Origin: Clarkia xantiana subsp. parviflora
Lineage: Eukaryota; Streptophyta; Magnoliopsida; Myrtales; Onagraceae
Reading direction: 5' to 3'
Length of the DNA stretch: 64,000 nucleotides
NCBI GenBank assembly: GCA_036873135.1
Contig: JAPTYO010000002.1
Span: forward strand, 45,685,452 to 45,749,451
Below are positions 10,792 through 23,228 of this stretch, in pieces. Both the position numbers and the translations under genes were made by a program. The first letter of the stretch is position 1; each line of letters begins with the position of its first letter. A model generated the notes under the pieces. The model did not search any database and was not told the DNA's origin. It saw only the letters and a list, made by a program, of their open reading frames with translations.

Positions 10792-12533
10792 GAAACATTT
10801 AATTGAAATCATAATCATGTTAATTGAAATGGTGGCATTATTAAGGAGGAATACTCCTCCTGAAGTGGACTTACGATCATCCTGATCGCCACCATGGTCG
10901 GCGTCACTATATCCTAACAATTCGAGTTTTCCACCCTTATAGCACAGAGCGTAGTCGGCAGTATCTTTTTGGTATCGAGTTATCCGTTTCACAGCCTTTA
11001 GGTGTTGAGTGCCAGGATTTGATTGGAATCGTGCTACTAGGCCAACAGTGTAACAGATGTCCGGTCGAGTGCATTGCATGGCATACATTAAGATGCCAAC
11101 CATACTTAAGTATTCTGACCTCTTCATCTGTTTACGCTCCACCAGGTTCTTTGGGCCATCACGCTTCAACAGCGCGCACCCGAGCGCAACCGGCGTATCC
11201 ACGGACTTAGCATCCTGTAGTCGGAACCTTTTCAACAATTTGTTGATATAGGCTTCCTGAGATAGACATATTTGTGAGCAGCCCTATTCCTAGCAATCTT
11301 AATGTCTAGGATGTACGTGACTTCTCCCACGTCTTTCATCTCAAATACATATGCTAGCCAGGACTTTGATTCATTCATGTAACTTACGTCATTTGCGGCA
11401 ATCAGTATGTCATCGACATATAATGTCAGGATGACGTGCTTAGACTTGGAAGTCTTCGTGTACACGCACGAATCCTTGTGAAGATTCACGAACCTTTTCC
11501 AATGATTTCCTCGTGGGAATCCGCGGTACCATAGTCGGGATGATTGTTTAAGACCGTAAATAGATCTTTGGAGTTTACAAACCTTACGTTCGTTGCCAGG
11601 GGTAATGAAACCCTCCGGCTGTTCCATGTAGATCTCTTCCCCCAGGTTGCCATGGAGGAATGCAGTCTTAACAGCCATTTGGTGCAGCTCCAGATCGAGG
11701 CTTGCAACCAAAGCCAATATAGCCCGTACTGTGGTGTAACGCACTGTAAGTGAGTAAGTCTCGTCAAAGTCCACTCCGTGGAGTTGGGTATATCCTTTCG
11801 CGACAAGTCGAGCTTTGTACCGCTCGACAGCTCCATCAGCAGTGAGTTTCAATTTCAGAACCCATTTGGCACCTATCGCTCTGCAGTTAGCAGACAACCC
11901 AACTAAAGACCAAACATAATTAGCTTTCATAGAGGCGATTTCATCTTCCATTGCTTTCGCTTGAGGTCCTTCCATGGGTTGTTTAACCGTTACCGGTTCA
12001 TCAACTGAAGTAAGAGTGAATAACTCGCCTCTTACGATGGGATACTTCTTGGGAGAAGTTCGTTGCCTTAGACTTCGTCTAGGCTCGTTTGTCCCATCTT
12101 GAGATTGAACTTCACTCCCACTGGGAATAATGCTCGTTATCGGTGCAATACTTCCACTGGGAACAAGGGCGCTACTTGAACTTTCACCAACAACTTTTCT
12201 TGGACGACCTCTCCGTCTCAGAATTCCGCCTCCGAGATTAATTCCAAGGTAATTATGACCGAAAATCGGGTTAGTCGTACCAGCCGTACTTGTTATAGTA
12301 GGTAGTTGCGGTAAAATTGGATTTTCATCCATGGGTTCCATAGCATGATCAGGTCCGACTTGATTCGCATCTGTAGCAACAGTGATTGTTGTGGTCAGAT
12401 TGACTCCTCCCACTGGATTTATTATGAAAATGTCTCCATCTTTATTTACCATATCATTCACTTGTGTTGCTGCCTCAATTCTCCCACTCGAATCGAGTGG
12501 GACCTGATCGTGAGCATCCTCTAGTTCAATCAA
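10792..12533 (-). pseudogene. Copia RT/RNase H remnant, copy 1
   Basis: On the minus strand the frame from 12533 gives a Ser/Pro-rich linker, then the Copia reverse transcriptase (RVT_2) with WVLKLKL, KTAFLHGNL, YGLKQSSR and the catalytic YVDDILIA. A frame break near 11232-11250 shifts to the RNase H region (to about 10860: YSDADHGGDQDDRKSTSGG). The RNase H end is missing, and identity is lost just before the GGTGA duplication at 10787. No integrase lies upstream. A second, more decayed copy is at 41163-42972. Confidence 0.85.
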
Positions 12534-13662
12534 AAACTTCGTCTGATGATTTCAACTAAGCTACGGAAAGTTAACTCAATAATGTAATGTCTCACGTTCG
12601 ACCACGTCACCAATCTCCCTAAGCTATTACACATATGTATGCTTTAGAGATACCTTTCAGTAGCTCATTTGGTACTATGTGTTGTAGCAACAAGAATGCT
12701 GCTATTTTGGTAAGATTCCACTCATTACCAATAGCTTGTTTGGTGTCGCGTAACCGATTGTTCATTAATTAGGTTCACCATATGACTTGTAATAATCCAA
12801 TAACTCAACTTATGTAAGGGATGTTATAGGTTAGAATTTACTGTTCATGTTATTGACCTTAGTAATGGAGTGTTTATATCGTTTTAATGCCTTGGCCAAT
12901 CTTTTGTCGTTAGAGGCAAATAGTGGGAGACGTTGTTTAACTGACGTTCCTTTTCATTACTCGCTCATACTCCAAGGTTTTAACCACCATGGAACGTGCA
13001 TCTAGGTTTTCACCTAACGCTCGTTTAAAATTCTCTACGAGAATGTTGTATGAGTAGAACCCTTTAATGGGTATTCGTGCAAATGAAAATTTATTTCCAG
13101 CATTAAATCAAAGACACACTTAATGCTGAATTTTGTATTTTGAATCGTTGTATTCCATCTCTCGAGGAATACACGCGCCGCGCGCGTATTTTACCTGGTG
13201 TAACCCGAAGTAAATCGTTTCGATTTCAAATATTCAGCTTTAATCGGTTTCGTACATGTTCATCATTACAAAATTTAACAAAGGAGTACTAACAAATAAA
13301 GATAAATTATCTAATAGCGTTCTTTTTTACTTGTAGCAATTTTGAATTGGGTTACGTCTTCGTTGTTGTTTTATCCGATCGGATCGAATAACTTTGGTTC
13401 TAATTCGGTAGACTTATATTATCATTCGGATCGTTCCCCTTGACCGAGACGACGATTGATAAGTAAATTGTATTTCAATTCGAATAACAATTACTTTTAT
13501 TCAATAACTCCGAATTTTATTAACCAATAATTCAACAACTCTATCAATCAAGTAAACACTTTACAACTAAACAGTACAGTCGCAAGAATTAAAGAATCAG
13601 AAAGCGATAAATAGACATAGCACCTGAAAATAATTCACAAGTGAATTTTGTCAGACGTTGTG
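12534..13662 (-). repeat. Non-coding spacer of the copy 1 Copia family
   Basis: No frame is seen, but short blocks match 42973-44339 next to copy 2, for example GTCTCAYGTTCGACCACG and the CATCTWAGGTTTTCACCT region, in the same order. In both copies it occupies the place where integrase should be. It ends where the family 1 Gypsy LTR begins. Confidence 0.55.
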
Positions 13663-14371
13663 TGTTGAGGTCGGTTCCACCTGGGACACCTCGGGTTGTT
13701 TTTCGCGAACAGGTTGGATGTGCACGCAGGTACGGTCTCCTGTCAGCACGTCATTATCCACGATCCGCGAATCTCGATCCTTGAACCCCGAACTTGGCTT
13801 TGGCTCCAATCTCGGTCTCCTACACGTCGGGTCTTGCAAAACGGGAAATAACCAGCATGGAGAGGGGGGTGGTGCTGGTTGAGCCCTCTCCGATGCATAA
13901 GTCACAATCTAGAGAGAGAAAGTATGTAGAGAGAGGTCAGAGCACAAATAGCCAATTTGAGAGAGTTTCGAGTTAAGTTGTCAAATGGGAGGTCTAGGTC
14001 CCTATTTATAGGAAACCCGAGGACCGTACCCGATTTTATGTGGTTCAATGCCGGTTTAAACGAAAACGCTTACCGACATCGAGGTTGGCTATGTGCGCAC
14101 TGACTTCTCATACCTAGTAAATATAATAGGGGTAAGCGCGCGGTGCTAATCGACAGTCTAGACCATGTCGGATGTCCGACATGGTTCGGATTGCCGGGCA
14201 AACCGGACCAATCCGGACTGCCGAGGCAATCCGGAAGTCCTGATCCCGGTGCTGCGCGCATCCGGACCATTTTGGATTCGGGGTGTCCGTGGTAAAATCC
14301 GTTTATGGGTTCTGACGTGTTTGCGAGGTCCGAAACGTAAATATGAACCCGAATTGGACAGATATCCAACA
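13663..14371 (-). repeat. Family 1 Tat-type LTR, copy A
   Basis: This 709-bp LTR begins TGTTGAGG and ends CCAACA, with a TATTTATAGG box near 14013-14022. It is followed by CTTGCCCCCGAG, the complement of a Gypsy polypurine tract, so the element reads on the minus strand and this is its 3' LTR. The same layout appears at 21105-21757. Length and ends resemble the family 2 LTRs. No target duplication could be matched. Confidence 0.75.
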
Positions 14372-14750
14372 CTTGCCCCCGAGTCAAGTAGCGGTTCAAA
14401 ACCCATGCTTGACTCTATTTAAGATAGGATATTCGTCCAATTTAGGTTCGGCACTGACCTCAGGGGTGGCCTGTTTGTCAATCGAATGCGTGAAGCACAA
14501 ATTCATCCATCTTTACTTTTTCGATGAACGTGCGTAATCTGTTCATGGGGTTAGCGTAACAGACGGTATACATATAACAGCGTGCAATTAACAACATATT
14601 TGTAATAACACGCAATAAGCGAAATACTTGTAATAATAAATAATCATGCAACGTGGTGTCATCATGGTACGTGACGTAAACGTGTAACATGATGTTAACA
14701 TGGATATGACAACATAGCATATGGATGACATAATCGCGCAATAAAAAAAA
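14372..14750. other. Family 1 internal sequence, copy A, LTR-proximal
   Basis: It matches 21758-22140 of copy B in order and orientation. No coding frame is convincing. It ends at the TAAAAAAAA target of the MULE-type element. Confidence 0.6.
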
Positions 14751-15355
14751 GGGTTCAAGGTACTTTTCATACCACATGTTTGACCGAATGTGGCTTTTAG
14801 TACTGGATGTTTAGTTTTGTATACTTTTGGTACCAAACGTTTGAAAAAATGTGGCTTTTAGTACATCCGTTAGTTGACCGTTAGTTTTGGTCGTTAAATG
14901 ACATGTGCAAGTCACGTGATCGACTCTAAACTTTTAATTTTGTTCAATTTAGTCCCTCAAATATATTCCTAACTTTTATTTTGTTTAACTTAGTCATAAC
15001 ACTTCAAAATTGGACCCAATTAAACCAATCGAATTCAATTGACATAGCCCCATTTGGGTCAAATTTACCTAATTGGGGATAGGTCCCAATTGTGTTTGAT
15101 TTTGAAGCTTTAGGACAAAATTAAACAAAATAAAGTTATGAATATATTTGGGGGACTAAATTGAACAAAATTAAAAGTTTAAAGTCGATCACGTGACTTG
15201 CACATGTCATTTAACGGCCAAAACTAACGGCCAACTAACGGATGTACCAAAAGCCACATTTTTTTCAAACGTTTGGTAAAAGTATACAAAACTAAACATC
15301 CAGTACTAAAAGCCACATTCGGTTAAACATGTGGTATGAAAAGTACCTTTAACCC
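14751..15355. mobile_element. MULE-type long-inverted-repeat MITE
   Basis: This 605-bp element is nearly all inverted repeat. The arms are about 270 bp, start GGGTTCAAGGTAC and GGGTTAAAGGTAC, and look over 90% identical. It is flanked by 9-bp duplications TAAAAAAAA (14742-14750 and 15356-15364). The matching site in copy B (about 22130-22140) lacks it. Nine-base duplications are typical of Mutator-like elements. No transposase is encoded, so it depends on a partner. Confidence 0.88.
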
Positions 15356-15708
15356 TAAAAAAAAAACTTAGAGCAATATAAAATTGGAGAGCATGTTTGT
15401 CAACATGATGTAAACATAGAATATGATGTAAGCATGTAATATGATGTAAACATGCAATATGATTTAACATGCAATTCATACTTAGATTATAAAAATAATC
15501 ATGTAGCAATCATAAGTTAGAATCATGCATATATAAAAATAATATCATGCATAATAGCCTATGTGTACGTAACATGCAATAATAAATGTATGTAGCGTGT
15601 CATGCAATATTATGGAGCATGTATGTAATGTAAGCATAGGAGAGACGTAAACATGCTCATACATGATGCTAGGGACTTGTGCGAAAATAGATATGAGTTT
15701 AGTCCTTA
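15356..15708. other. Family 1 internal sequence, copy A
   Basis: It is AT-rich with recurring CATGATGTAA and CATGCAATA phrases, and matches 22140-22432 of copy B. No gene is seen. Confidence 0.55.
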
Positions 15709-16375
15709 GAGCACTTTCAATGGGCAAATATGTTAGGACATTTTGCCTATGTGGAAGAGAGAGTGAATGACATTTTATGTCTTACCACTAATTGTCCTTA
15801 TATAAACATTTTCTCTTTCCTCTAAGTTGTCCTAAGGACATTTGTGTTTCCAAGATAAAAAATTAATTTATTTATTTTTAATAACAATAAAAAATAACTT
15901 ACAAATTTAATAATAAAAATGATGGTAACATTTGTAATATTAAATTGTTATATATTATATACCTAGTGGCCTCTTTACGTTGAAGTCTACTTTGAGTAAT
16001 TAATTAGAACTTTATTATTTAGTATAAAATTTAATGCAATAAAATTTTCTATTTTATAATATTATTAATGATTTAAATCATGTATTTTTTTTTTTAATAT
16101 TTCATAGATAATTACTTGAATAAAACATTGATTTGTATGTATGATAGTATAATTAGTTAATTAAAAAAATTATAAGTAAATATATTTTATTTATTTATAT
16201 CATATAAAAATCATAAAAATCATATAAATCCAAAATGGCTTATCTAATGTGTCCAAAATGACTTTTGCCCATTGTGAATACTTTGGCCAAATTCCATTAT
16301 TCTCTTTCTTCAATGACATGGCGATGACGTGGCGGTAAATGTCCTTCAAAATGTCTTTTGCCATTGGAAGTGCTC
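15709..16375. mobile_element. PIF/Harbinger-type MITE
   Basis: This 667-bp AT-rich element has terminal inverted repeats GAGCACTTTCAATGGGCAA and, at the other end, GAGCACTTCCAATGGCAA. It is flanked by TTA on both sides (15706-15708 and 16376-16378). Copy B at about 22430 has the uninterrupted site. TTA duplications and this kind of end are typical of PIF/Harbinger MITEs. It has no coding frame. Confidence 0.88.
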
Positions 16376-17084
16376 TTACCACATGGTGTAGACACTATTA
16401 GTGAAATTTAGGAGAGAGAGTAGTCTTTAGCTTACATCCTCCCTTGATAGTTTTCCAAGAAGCTCTCATTGCTTGTTGAAGAAGGAGCTTATGGAGGTGT
16501 AAATTTGGAGTAGTCAAATCATACTTGACATCAATTAAATTCCGGCCAAGCTAGAGGTGGAAGTCGACGGCGCGTGGAGTGCAGAACGGCGGCGCGTGGC
16601 ACTCAGCGGAGGCGCGTGACAGACACGGCAGTGGCGCGTACGACGTCTCTGGGTGGCGCGTGGAGCTCCGGTGACGGCGTGTGACAATTCGGACTCGCTT
16701 CGTGTTGGTGAGTCCAATTCCGTACATGGCTGGACATTTTATGACTTCGTTTGGCCTTGATTCAATCTTGAAATCACTATGTGCTTAGTCACCTTAACAT
16801 GCATACAAGGTGTTTGATGAAATGCATTAGGATACTTAGCCCCAAATCGGCCAAAAATTTTCTAAGTGCTGAAAACTTTAGAAAAGTGCAAATGAATTGT
16901 TACACTTCCCTTCTGCATAGTATTCATTGCCGACATATTGCTCCATGCCTTAGCCGTTGTTTTAGTATGCTCGATGTTGACGATCGGTAGTTGTTCGTAC
17001 ATGGTTGTCAATGGTTGTATGTTGATAGTGATAACTTAGGCAATGTGCGTTGAGCATCACGTATTGATCGTTGGTCACTGTCTG
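16376..17084. other. Family 1 internal sequence with GCGCGTGG repeats
   Basis: It matches 22433-23110 of copy B. At 16570-16690 the motif GGCGCGTG recurs about every 25-30 bases, in a GC-rich patch within AT-rich DNA. In copy B the same patch is 22615-22715. Composition suggests an exon or leader of the element's plus-strand ORF, but no reliable frame is seen. Confidence 0.5.
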
Positions 17085-18145
17085 CAAACATGCTAAAACA
17101 CTTAGAAAATATTTCAATAATATCTAGTGATTGTTACCATTGATGTCGTCATATGATTCTTGTCGACCGCCGGCATAGAAACACTTAGAAAATATTTCGT
17201 AGTAGTTGATGTTTGCCACTTGATGTATGTTATCCGTCATCATGCTAGTATACTTGGAGAATGCTCCTAAATAGTTGATTCCATGCCAATTGTTGATTGT
17301 TGACATCAAGGAAATACTTAGACAATATTTTCTGACGGTTGGGTTCTTGTCGCGTATAGTCTCATGTCGCAAGCGAAATACTTAGAAAATATTTCAGGCA
17401 TATTTTGTTGCATGCTGACACCTTGTCGTACGTTGATACTTGATAGTGTGCTGACAACTTGTTGTATGTCGACACGTAGTAGCATGTTGACACTTAGTAG
17501 TATATCGACACTTAGTAATATGCTGACACTTAGTAGCATGCTGACAACTTGCAATGTGCTGACTGTCATCCTGAGCAAAACACTTAGAAAATATTCCTTG
17601 ATGGTCGACACCTTGTCATGTGTCGATTGCTGACATAGTGGAACACTTAGAACATATTCATTGATAGTCGACACCTTGTCATGTGTCGATTGCTGACATA
17701 GTGGAACACTTGGAAATTATTCCTTGATAGTCGACACCTTGTCATATGTCGACAGCCGATATGGTTGGAACACTTAGAGAATATTCCTGATAGCCGACAT
17801 CTCGTTGTACGTCGACAGCCGTATGCGTGTGCTCGTATGTACGCGCTTGTATGTGCGCACTTGCCCCACACTTAGAATCTTTTCTATATCCATTGCTATG
17901 TACGCTGTATCCATAGACTTGATGTAGACATATGGTGCATGTCGTCGGCTGTCATGGCAAAACACTTAAGAAAATATTTCTTGATAGTCGACACCTTGTC
18001 ATATGTCGACCGCTGCCATGTTGACATGCAAGAATACTTAGAAAATGCTTATTGCTTGTCGACCTCCCATCACATGTCGACATGTTGACATGCTGACAGC
18101 TTGTAGTATGTTGACTGTCATCTTGAGCAAAACACTTAAAAAATA
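17085..18145. repeat. Diverged tandem repeats (CACTTAGAAAATATT units), copy A
   Basis: The motif CACTTAGAAAATATT followed by GTCGACA-type sequence recurs at uneven spacing (roughly 60-180 bases) at least ten times, with GTCGAC, CTGACA and GTCATGTGTC variants between. It occupies the same place as the homogeneous 63-bp array of copy B at 34060-34745. It lies between the LTR and the plus-strand ORF of the Tat element. Confidence 0.7.
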
Positions 18146-18611
18146 TTTCGCCCTTGTTATCATGTATGCAGCGAGTATGAGCTCGATGTCATCATGGAGG
18201 TCGATGTGTTGAGAGGGTTGCCCCCCTTGCATGATGCTTGTTACTTGTTCCACGAAGACTTATTAAGTCGATGTGTACATAGTTATAGAGCGTTCATTGC
18301 ATAGATATTTTCATAAGTGTTGATGCGTGCTTGCGCACTGATTGGATTGTTGGTTGCACTTTTCAGGATATCAGATCTCGCTATCTTCTTGATGGAATTT
18401 ATCTTTCCACGGCTGTTATCATGAGTAAGTCCACTATTCCCATTCTACGAGTAACTCTATGTTCGGATGTCGACATGGTTGAGCAGCTAAACAATGCACC
18501 AAGTGTAGATGTTGACGTCCTTGCTTGATTAATTGATGTCGGTATACATATACTTCCTTCTGAAGATTTGGTATGTTGATGATCTTTATGACTTGTATCA
18601 TGTTTCAATGT
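18146..18611. other. Family 1 internal sequence before the plus-strand ORF
   Basis: It is similar to 34748-35160 of copy B, including the CATGTATGC GCGAGTATGAGCTCG region. No independent gene is seen. Confidence 0.5.
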
Positions 18612-19551
18612 AGGTCGGACTGATGGTAAAAGCTCGTCTTTGCAGACAGCCGATGTACACGGTAATCCGCTTGTTGGAAGGGATGTCCGCACCATTGCCC
18701 CCGCTACTCTAGAGTCTCCATACATGGTCGCGGTAAAGGACTTGTGAGTAAGGCACCTCCTTGTATCTTCTTTGAACTTGTTAATTTTACAAGTTGTTGC
18801 TTTCATGTTGCTTTTGTTTGCAAGTTGCTCCGTACATGTGACTGAACGCGTGGTTGCAGTTCCTGGCTTTAGCACAATTCTCAAAAGATCCGTCGCAGGG
18901 GCGCGTTCCTCGGGCGATTCTAAGTTCTTTATGCCGAGTGCGACCGTGCCAACTCCTTCTTGTGATAAAGGGAATAGAGTTGAGGGTCGTGCGGTGGCGC
19001 CTTCTGCCCCCCGGTCGAGGGACCGGCCCAAGGAGTAGCGTTCCTCCCATTGAGGTAAGCGTTGTTTACTTCTTCACACTTGAAGCTTGAACTTGAAGAT
19101 GGCTGATTTTGATGCATGCATTGCTGCTTGTCGCACCTATGTTGAGCAACTTGAGGCTGAGATTGCTGCTATCAAGCAGCAAATTGCAGAGAGTAGTAGC
19201 GCCCATGATGTCGCGCTTGCTTCTATACGTGAGGAAGCGCATAAAGCTGGAGTTGAGAAGGGACTTGTCGAGTATCCTAGCACCCTTGCCCATGCTGCTG
19301 CCGTCCTTGTTGCCGCTAAGGTGAAGTTATCATCTATGAGTGATGATTTTGCCAAGGATTATATTGGCAGAGTACGCATGCTTGCCCCCGGCTTTCCGTT
19401 CGACAAGTTAGGTCCTTATTCTTCTTTTGCTGTTAACCATGTTGCGGATTTACAGCGTAAGGAAGCTGAAGCGGCTTCTCTCTCCGGGATCTTTGGATAT
19501 GGTAATGATGATATTGCACTTGGTGTTGACTTCATGAACATGTTGTCTTAG
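18612..19551 (+). pseudogene. Opposite-strand ORF of the family 1 Tat element (spliced, partial)
   Basis: Three segments look like exons. The first is about 18612-18743, ending at a GTGAGT donor. The second is about 18830-19053, ending at a GTAAGC donor, low-complexity Ser/Pro/Arg. The third starts at ATG 19099 and runs open to 19551. The last segment (about 150 residues) begins with a Glu/Gln/Ala-rich coiled coil of about 70 residues. It corresponds in position and character to the C-terminal coiled coil of the family 2 ORF at 26425-27264. In copy A the second segment has a TAG where copy B reads GAG. It is antisense to gag/pol, as known for Retand-like Tat elements; its function is unknown. 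Confidence 0.6.
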
Positions 19552-20139
19552 TCTTTTGGAGATGATGTCATCTCTTGGATGGTATCACGTTGTTTTCTTC
19601 CAGCATGTTGAACCCTTTGTGAACGGGTTGATGTTATGTTGAGGCTTTTGTCCCAACCTTCGTTTATGCGTTTGCTTGCATGGTATTTCGTCACTTGGAC
19701 CTGTTTTCAATAATAATAAACACGTGATAACTTGCTAGTAATATTTCATACCTTGAGTTATCTATGCTGTCTGTATAATTTGGACTTGGAAGATAGGATA
19801 GATATCCTTAGATGATGAACATGATGTCCGTAGTTGCGACTGTATGTCCCGCATTGTTGAGTGTTATGAGCGCCCCTCTTGGTTAGATTCCAAGGCATGA
19901 CAAGATGCGTACACTAGGTACTTGTAGCATTGTAAGTAGTAATATACTCGGCGCGGGCACATTACATGTAGCAGTGTCGTCTTGACGAAGCAAGACTTAA
20001 GTTTATACCGTCTCTTAGTTCCACTCTAAGGCGAGGTTGTACAAGACTCGACTTGTAAGTTTGGTGAGTTTTTCAAACAGGGTGCGCTCGTGCTAGCGTT
20101 TTTGAATGAAGCCTGCCCACTTAAGGTATAGGTCTTCAT
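19552..20139. other. Family 1 spacer after the opposite-strand ORF
   Basis: No gene is seen. Blocks such as the TGTTGAACCCTTTGTGAA region and CTTAGTTCCACTCTAAGGCGA recur in copy B at 35820-36080. Confidence 0.5.
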
Positions 20140-20530
20140 TATGTCTGCATCCTTAAGAGGATATGTATAGTTTGAGTGTACATGAAGCTATCCTATCAAG
20201 GAATGTATCTTCATGGCGTATGAACCCTTAAGAGGGATGTACATACTTTGTAGATGTGTGGGGTTGTCGTCTAACCAGAGGACTTCCGCCACGATGGGGT
20301 GACCAGTCCCACCTAAGTGCCGCATCCTGGTTTGTATGCAGTGAATGACTTTGAACATGAGGATTTGCCTCTAAGAGGATTTCACAGCATGACATTTTTT
20401 AGAAGTAAGCATGGGGTTTGCCCTTGCAAAGAGTATGTTGTAGCATGCTACTTTGATAGATGTGAACATGAGGTTTGCCCTTGCAAGGAGGATGTCGCAG
20501 CATGTCACTTTTTAGAATAAGTCTTGGTTT
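20140..20530. repeat. Degenerate spacer repeats (GAGGATTTGCC units)
   Basis: The phrases CTTAAGAGG, GAACATGAGG, TTTGCCCTTGCAAAGAG and CAGCATG-CACTTTTTAGAA recur in loose units of about 60 bases. Copy B has the same at 36250-36545. The position mirrors the CACTTAAGG array of family 2 (27360-27515). Confidence 0.55.
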
Positions 20531-21104
20531 TTATCCAAGATATTGCTTGTTGTTGACGCCTTTGGAGTAGTCGTCATTTTGATAGTAGACCTTGGTGTTT
20601 TTCCAAGATATTGCATGTATTTGACGTCTTTGGAATAGCCGTCACTTTGAGTAGAGAATTTTTATAAGTCCCTTTTTGTAGATAATCTGCAAGTTGTCAT
20701 TGCGACATATAAGTTGACTGTGCACATAGCGCGATGGCTTTGTGTTGTCGACATCTTCTTGAGATAGACGCCGTTATAGATGGAGAAATAAACTCCCTGT
20801 TGGTGTAGATAATAGGTATGTCGGCGTTGTATGCCATAAGTCCCTTCTTGAACATAGTGCTTAGCTTGTATTGTTGAAGTAGATACTATGCGCATAGGTT
20901 GCTACTTGGCGCAATTCCAATGTAGTAATCATAGTGTAGTATGTACCTACGAACAGGGTTGCGCTTTGTCAGATAGTTGCAATGTTTGCAAGTTTGTAAA
21001 AACATGGAGTTATGAAATTCCTTTTAACTGATGCATATAATAAATAGAGTAAAGGAATCTGATACGAGGATCCTTTCGTTGTGCAGGAAACTTCCCTTAG
21101 TGCA
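20531..21104. other. Family 1 spacer, copy A, up to the second LTR
   Basis: It matches 36546-36955 of copy B nearly to the base AGTGC. After that copy A continues into an LTR (21105), while copy B continues into other sequence. Confidence 0.55.
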
Positions 21105-21757
21105 TGTTAAGTTTGCTTCCACTTGGGTAACTTCGGGCTTCTCTCCCACGAACGGGCTCTGGATGTGTGCTCTGGAACGGGTATCTGTCTGTATGCTGCG
21201 AACCTTGAGACACGATCCTCGAACCAGTCTTCAACTTCCCGACTTTGATCTCTCGAACTCCGAGTCCTTCACAAGGGGCAGTAACCAGCGTGGAAGATGG
21301 GGGGAATGCTGGTTGGGCCCTCTCCGACGCTCAAGTCATAATCTTTAGAGAGAGAAAGTATTTTAGAGAGAAGTCAGAGCTCGAAAAGCCAGAATGAGAG
21401 AGTTGTTTAAAATGGGAGACCTAGCTCCCTATTTATAGGAAACCAAAAGATTATGCCCGGTTTTATATGGTTTGATGCCGGTCTAATGGAAAACGTATAC
21501 CGTCATCAAGGGGGGCTATGCGCGCACTGACTTCTCATACTTGGCAAAATAATCGGGATAAGCGCGCTGAGCATGTCGGTAATTCGGACCAACTCGGATT
21601 GCCTTAGGGCAATCCGAAAGTCCCCCGGTCCGGGTACTGCGTGTATTCCGAACCGTTTTGGACTTGGATGTCTGCGGAAGAATTCTTTTACGGGTTTTGG
21701 AGTATTTTGCGAGGCCCGAAATGTAAATACAAACCCGAATTGGACAGATATCTAACA
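21105..21757 (-). repeat. Family 1 Tat-type LTR, copy B
   Basis: This 653-bp LTR begins TGTTAAGT and ends TCTAACA, and is followed by CTTGCCCCCGAG as in copy A. It carries the same TATTTATAGG box. Similarity to 13663-14371 is clear but well below the family 2 LTR pair, so this family is older. Confidence 0.75.
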
Positions 21758-23223
21758 CTTGCCCCCGAGTCAAGTAGTGGTTCAAAACCCATGCTTGACT
21801 CTTTTTAAGATAAGATATTCGTCAAATTTAGGTTCGGTACTGACCTCATGGGTGGCCTGTTTGTCAATTCGAGTGTAGGGATCATAAATTTGACCAACTT
21901 CAATTTTCCGCCGTATGTACGTAATCTGTTTATAGGGTTAGCGTAGCGGACAATATGCGTATAACAACATGCAATTAACGATATATTCGCAATATCATGT
22001 AATGAGTGAAATACTTGTAATAATAAAGAATTATACAACGTGATAATATCATGGTACATGACGTAAGCATATAACACGTTGTCAACATGTAGATGATGAT
22101 ATAACAAATGGATGACGTAATCATGCAATAAGCAAAACACTTAGAACAATATAAAATTGGAGAGCATGTACGTAATCATGAAGTATGGTGTAAATGTGAG
22201 ACATGATGTAAACATGAAATTCATACTTAGATTATAAAAATAATCATGTAACGATCATAAATAAGAATCGTGCATAATAAATTCTATGTACGTAATATGT
22301 AATAATAATTACGTGTAGTATGTCATGAAGCATTGTGTAGTATGTATGCAATATGAACATAGGAGAGATGCAAAGATGCTTGTAAAGGTTGCTAAGGACT
22401 TATATCAATATACATGAAAGTTTAGTCTTTAGCACATGGTGTAAGCACTATTAGTGAAAATTAGGAGAGAGAATACTTATTATCCTACATCCTTCATAGA
22501 TAAATCTCCAAGAAGCTCTCCACTCTTGATGAAGATGAAGCTTTTGAGATCATAAATTTGGAGTAGACACACTATAGCTGATATCAATTGGATTCCGGCC
22601 AAGGGAGGGAACAAGGTCGACGACGCGTGGAAGAGGGATTGGCGGCGCGTGACTAGAACCACGGCGGCGCGTCATCTCGGTGGTGGCAGCGCGTGATTTT
22701 TCCGGTGTGGCACATGTCAATTCGGACTCGCTTCGTGTTGGTGAGTTCAATTCCGTACATGGCTGGACATTTCGTGACTTCGTTTGGCCTTAATTTGATC
22801 TTGAAATCATCATGTGTGTAGTCACCTTAACATGCACATAAGTTGTTTGATAAAATGCATTAGAGTAATTAGCTTTCCAAATCGGCCAAAAATTTTCTAA
22901 GTGCTGGAAATTTTTAGAAAAGTATAAATGGATTGTTATACTTCCCTTGTGCATAGTATTCATTGCCGTCATGTTGTTCCATGCTTTAGTCATCGTTTTT
23001 GCATGCTTGATGTTGATGATGGATAGTTGTTCGGACATGATCGTTGATTGTTGTACATGGGTAATGGTAAGCTAGACAATGTGCTTTGAGCGTCGTATGT
23101 TGATCATCGACCACTTTCTGAAAGCATGCTAAAACACTTAGAAAATATTTTAACAATATCTAATTCTTGTTACCATAGATGTCGTCGTATGAGCTTTGTC
23201 GATAAGCGTCGTAGAAATACTTA
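21758..23223. other. Family 1 internal sequence, copy B, left part
   Basis: It is collinear with 14372-17200 of copy A minus the two MITEs, and includes a GCGCGTGG patch (22615-22715). No reliable gene is seen. It is interrupted at 23224 by the younger Tat element and resumes at 34012. Confidence 0.65.
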
Positions 23224-23228
23224 GGAGG

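Noticed and set aside
18399..19031. Minus-strand frame of 210 codons in family 1
   Set aside because: It has no motif, and lies opposite the plus-strand ORF exons whose donors and copy B conservation are clear.
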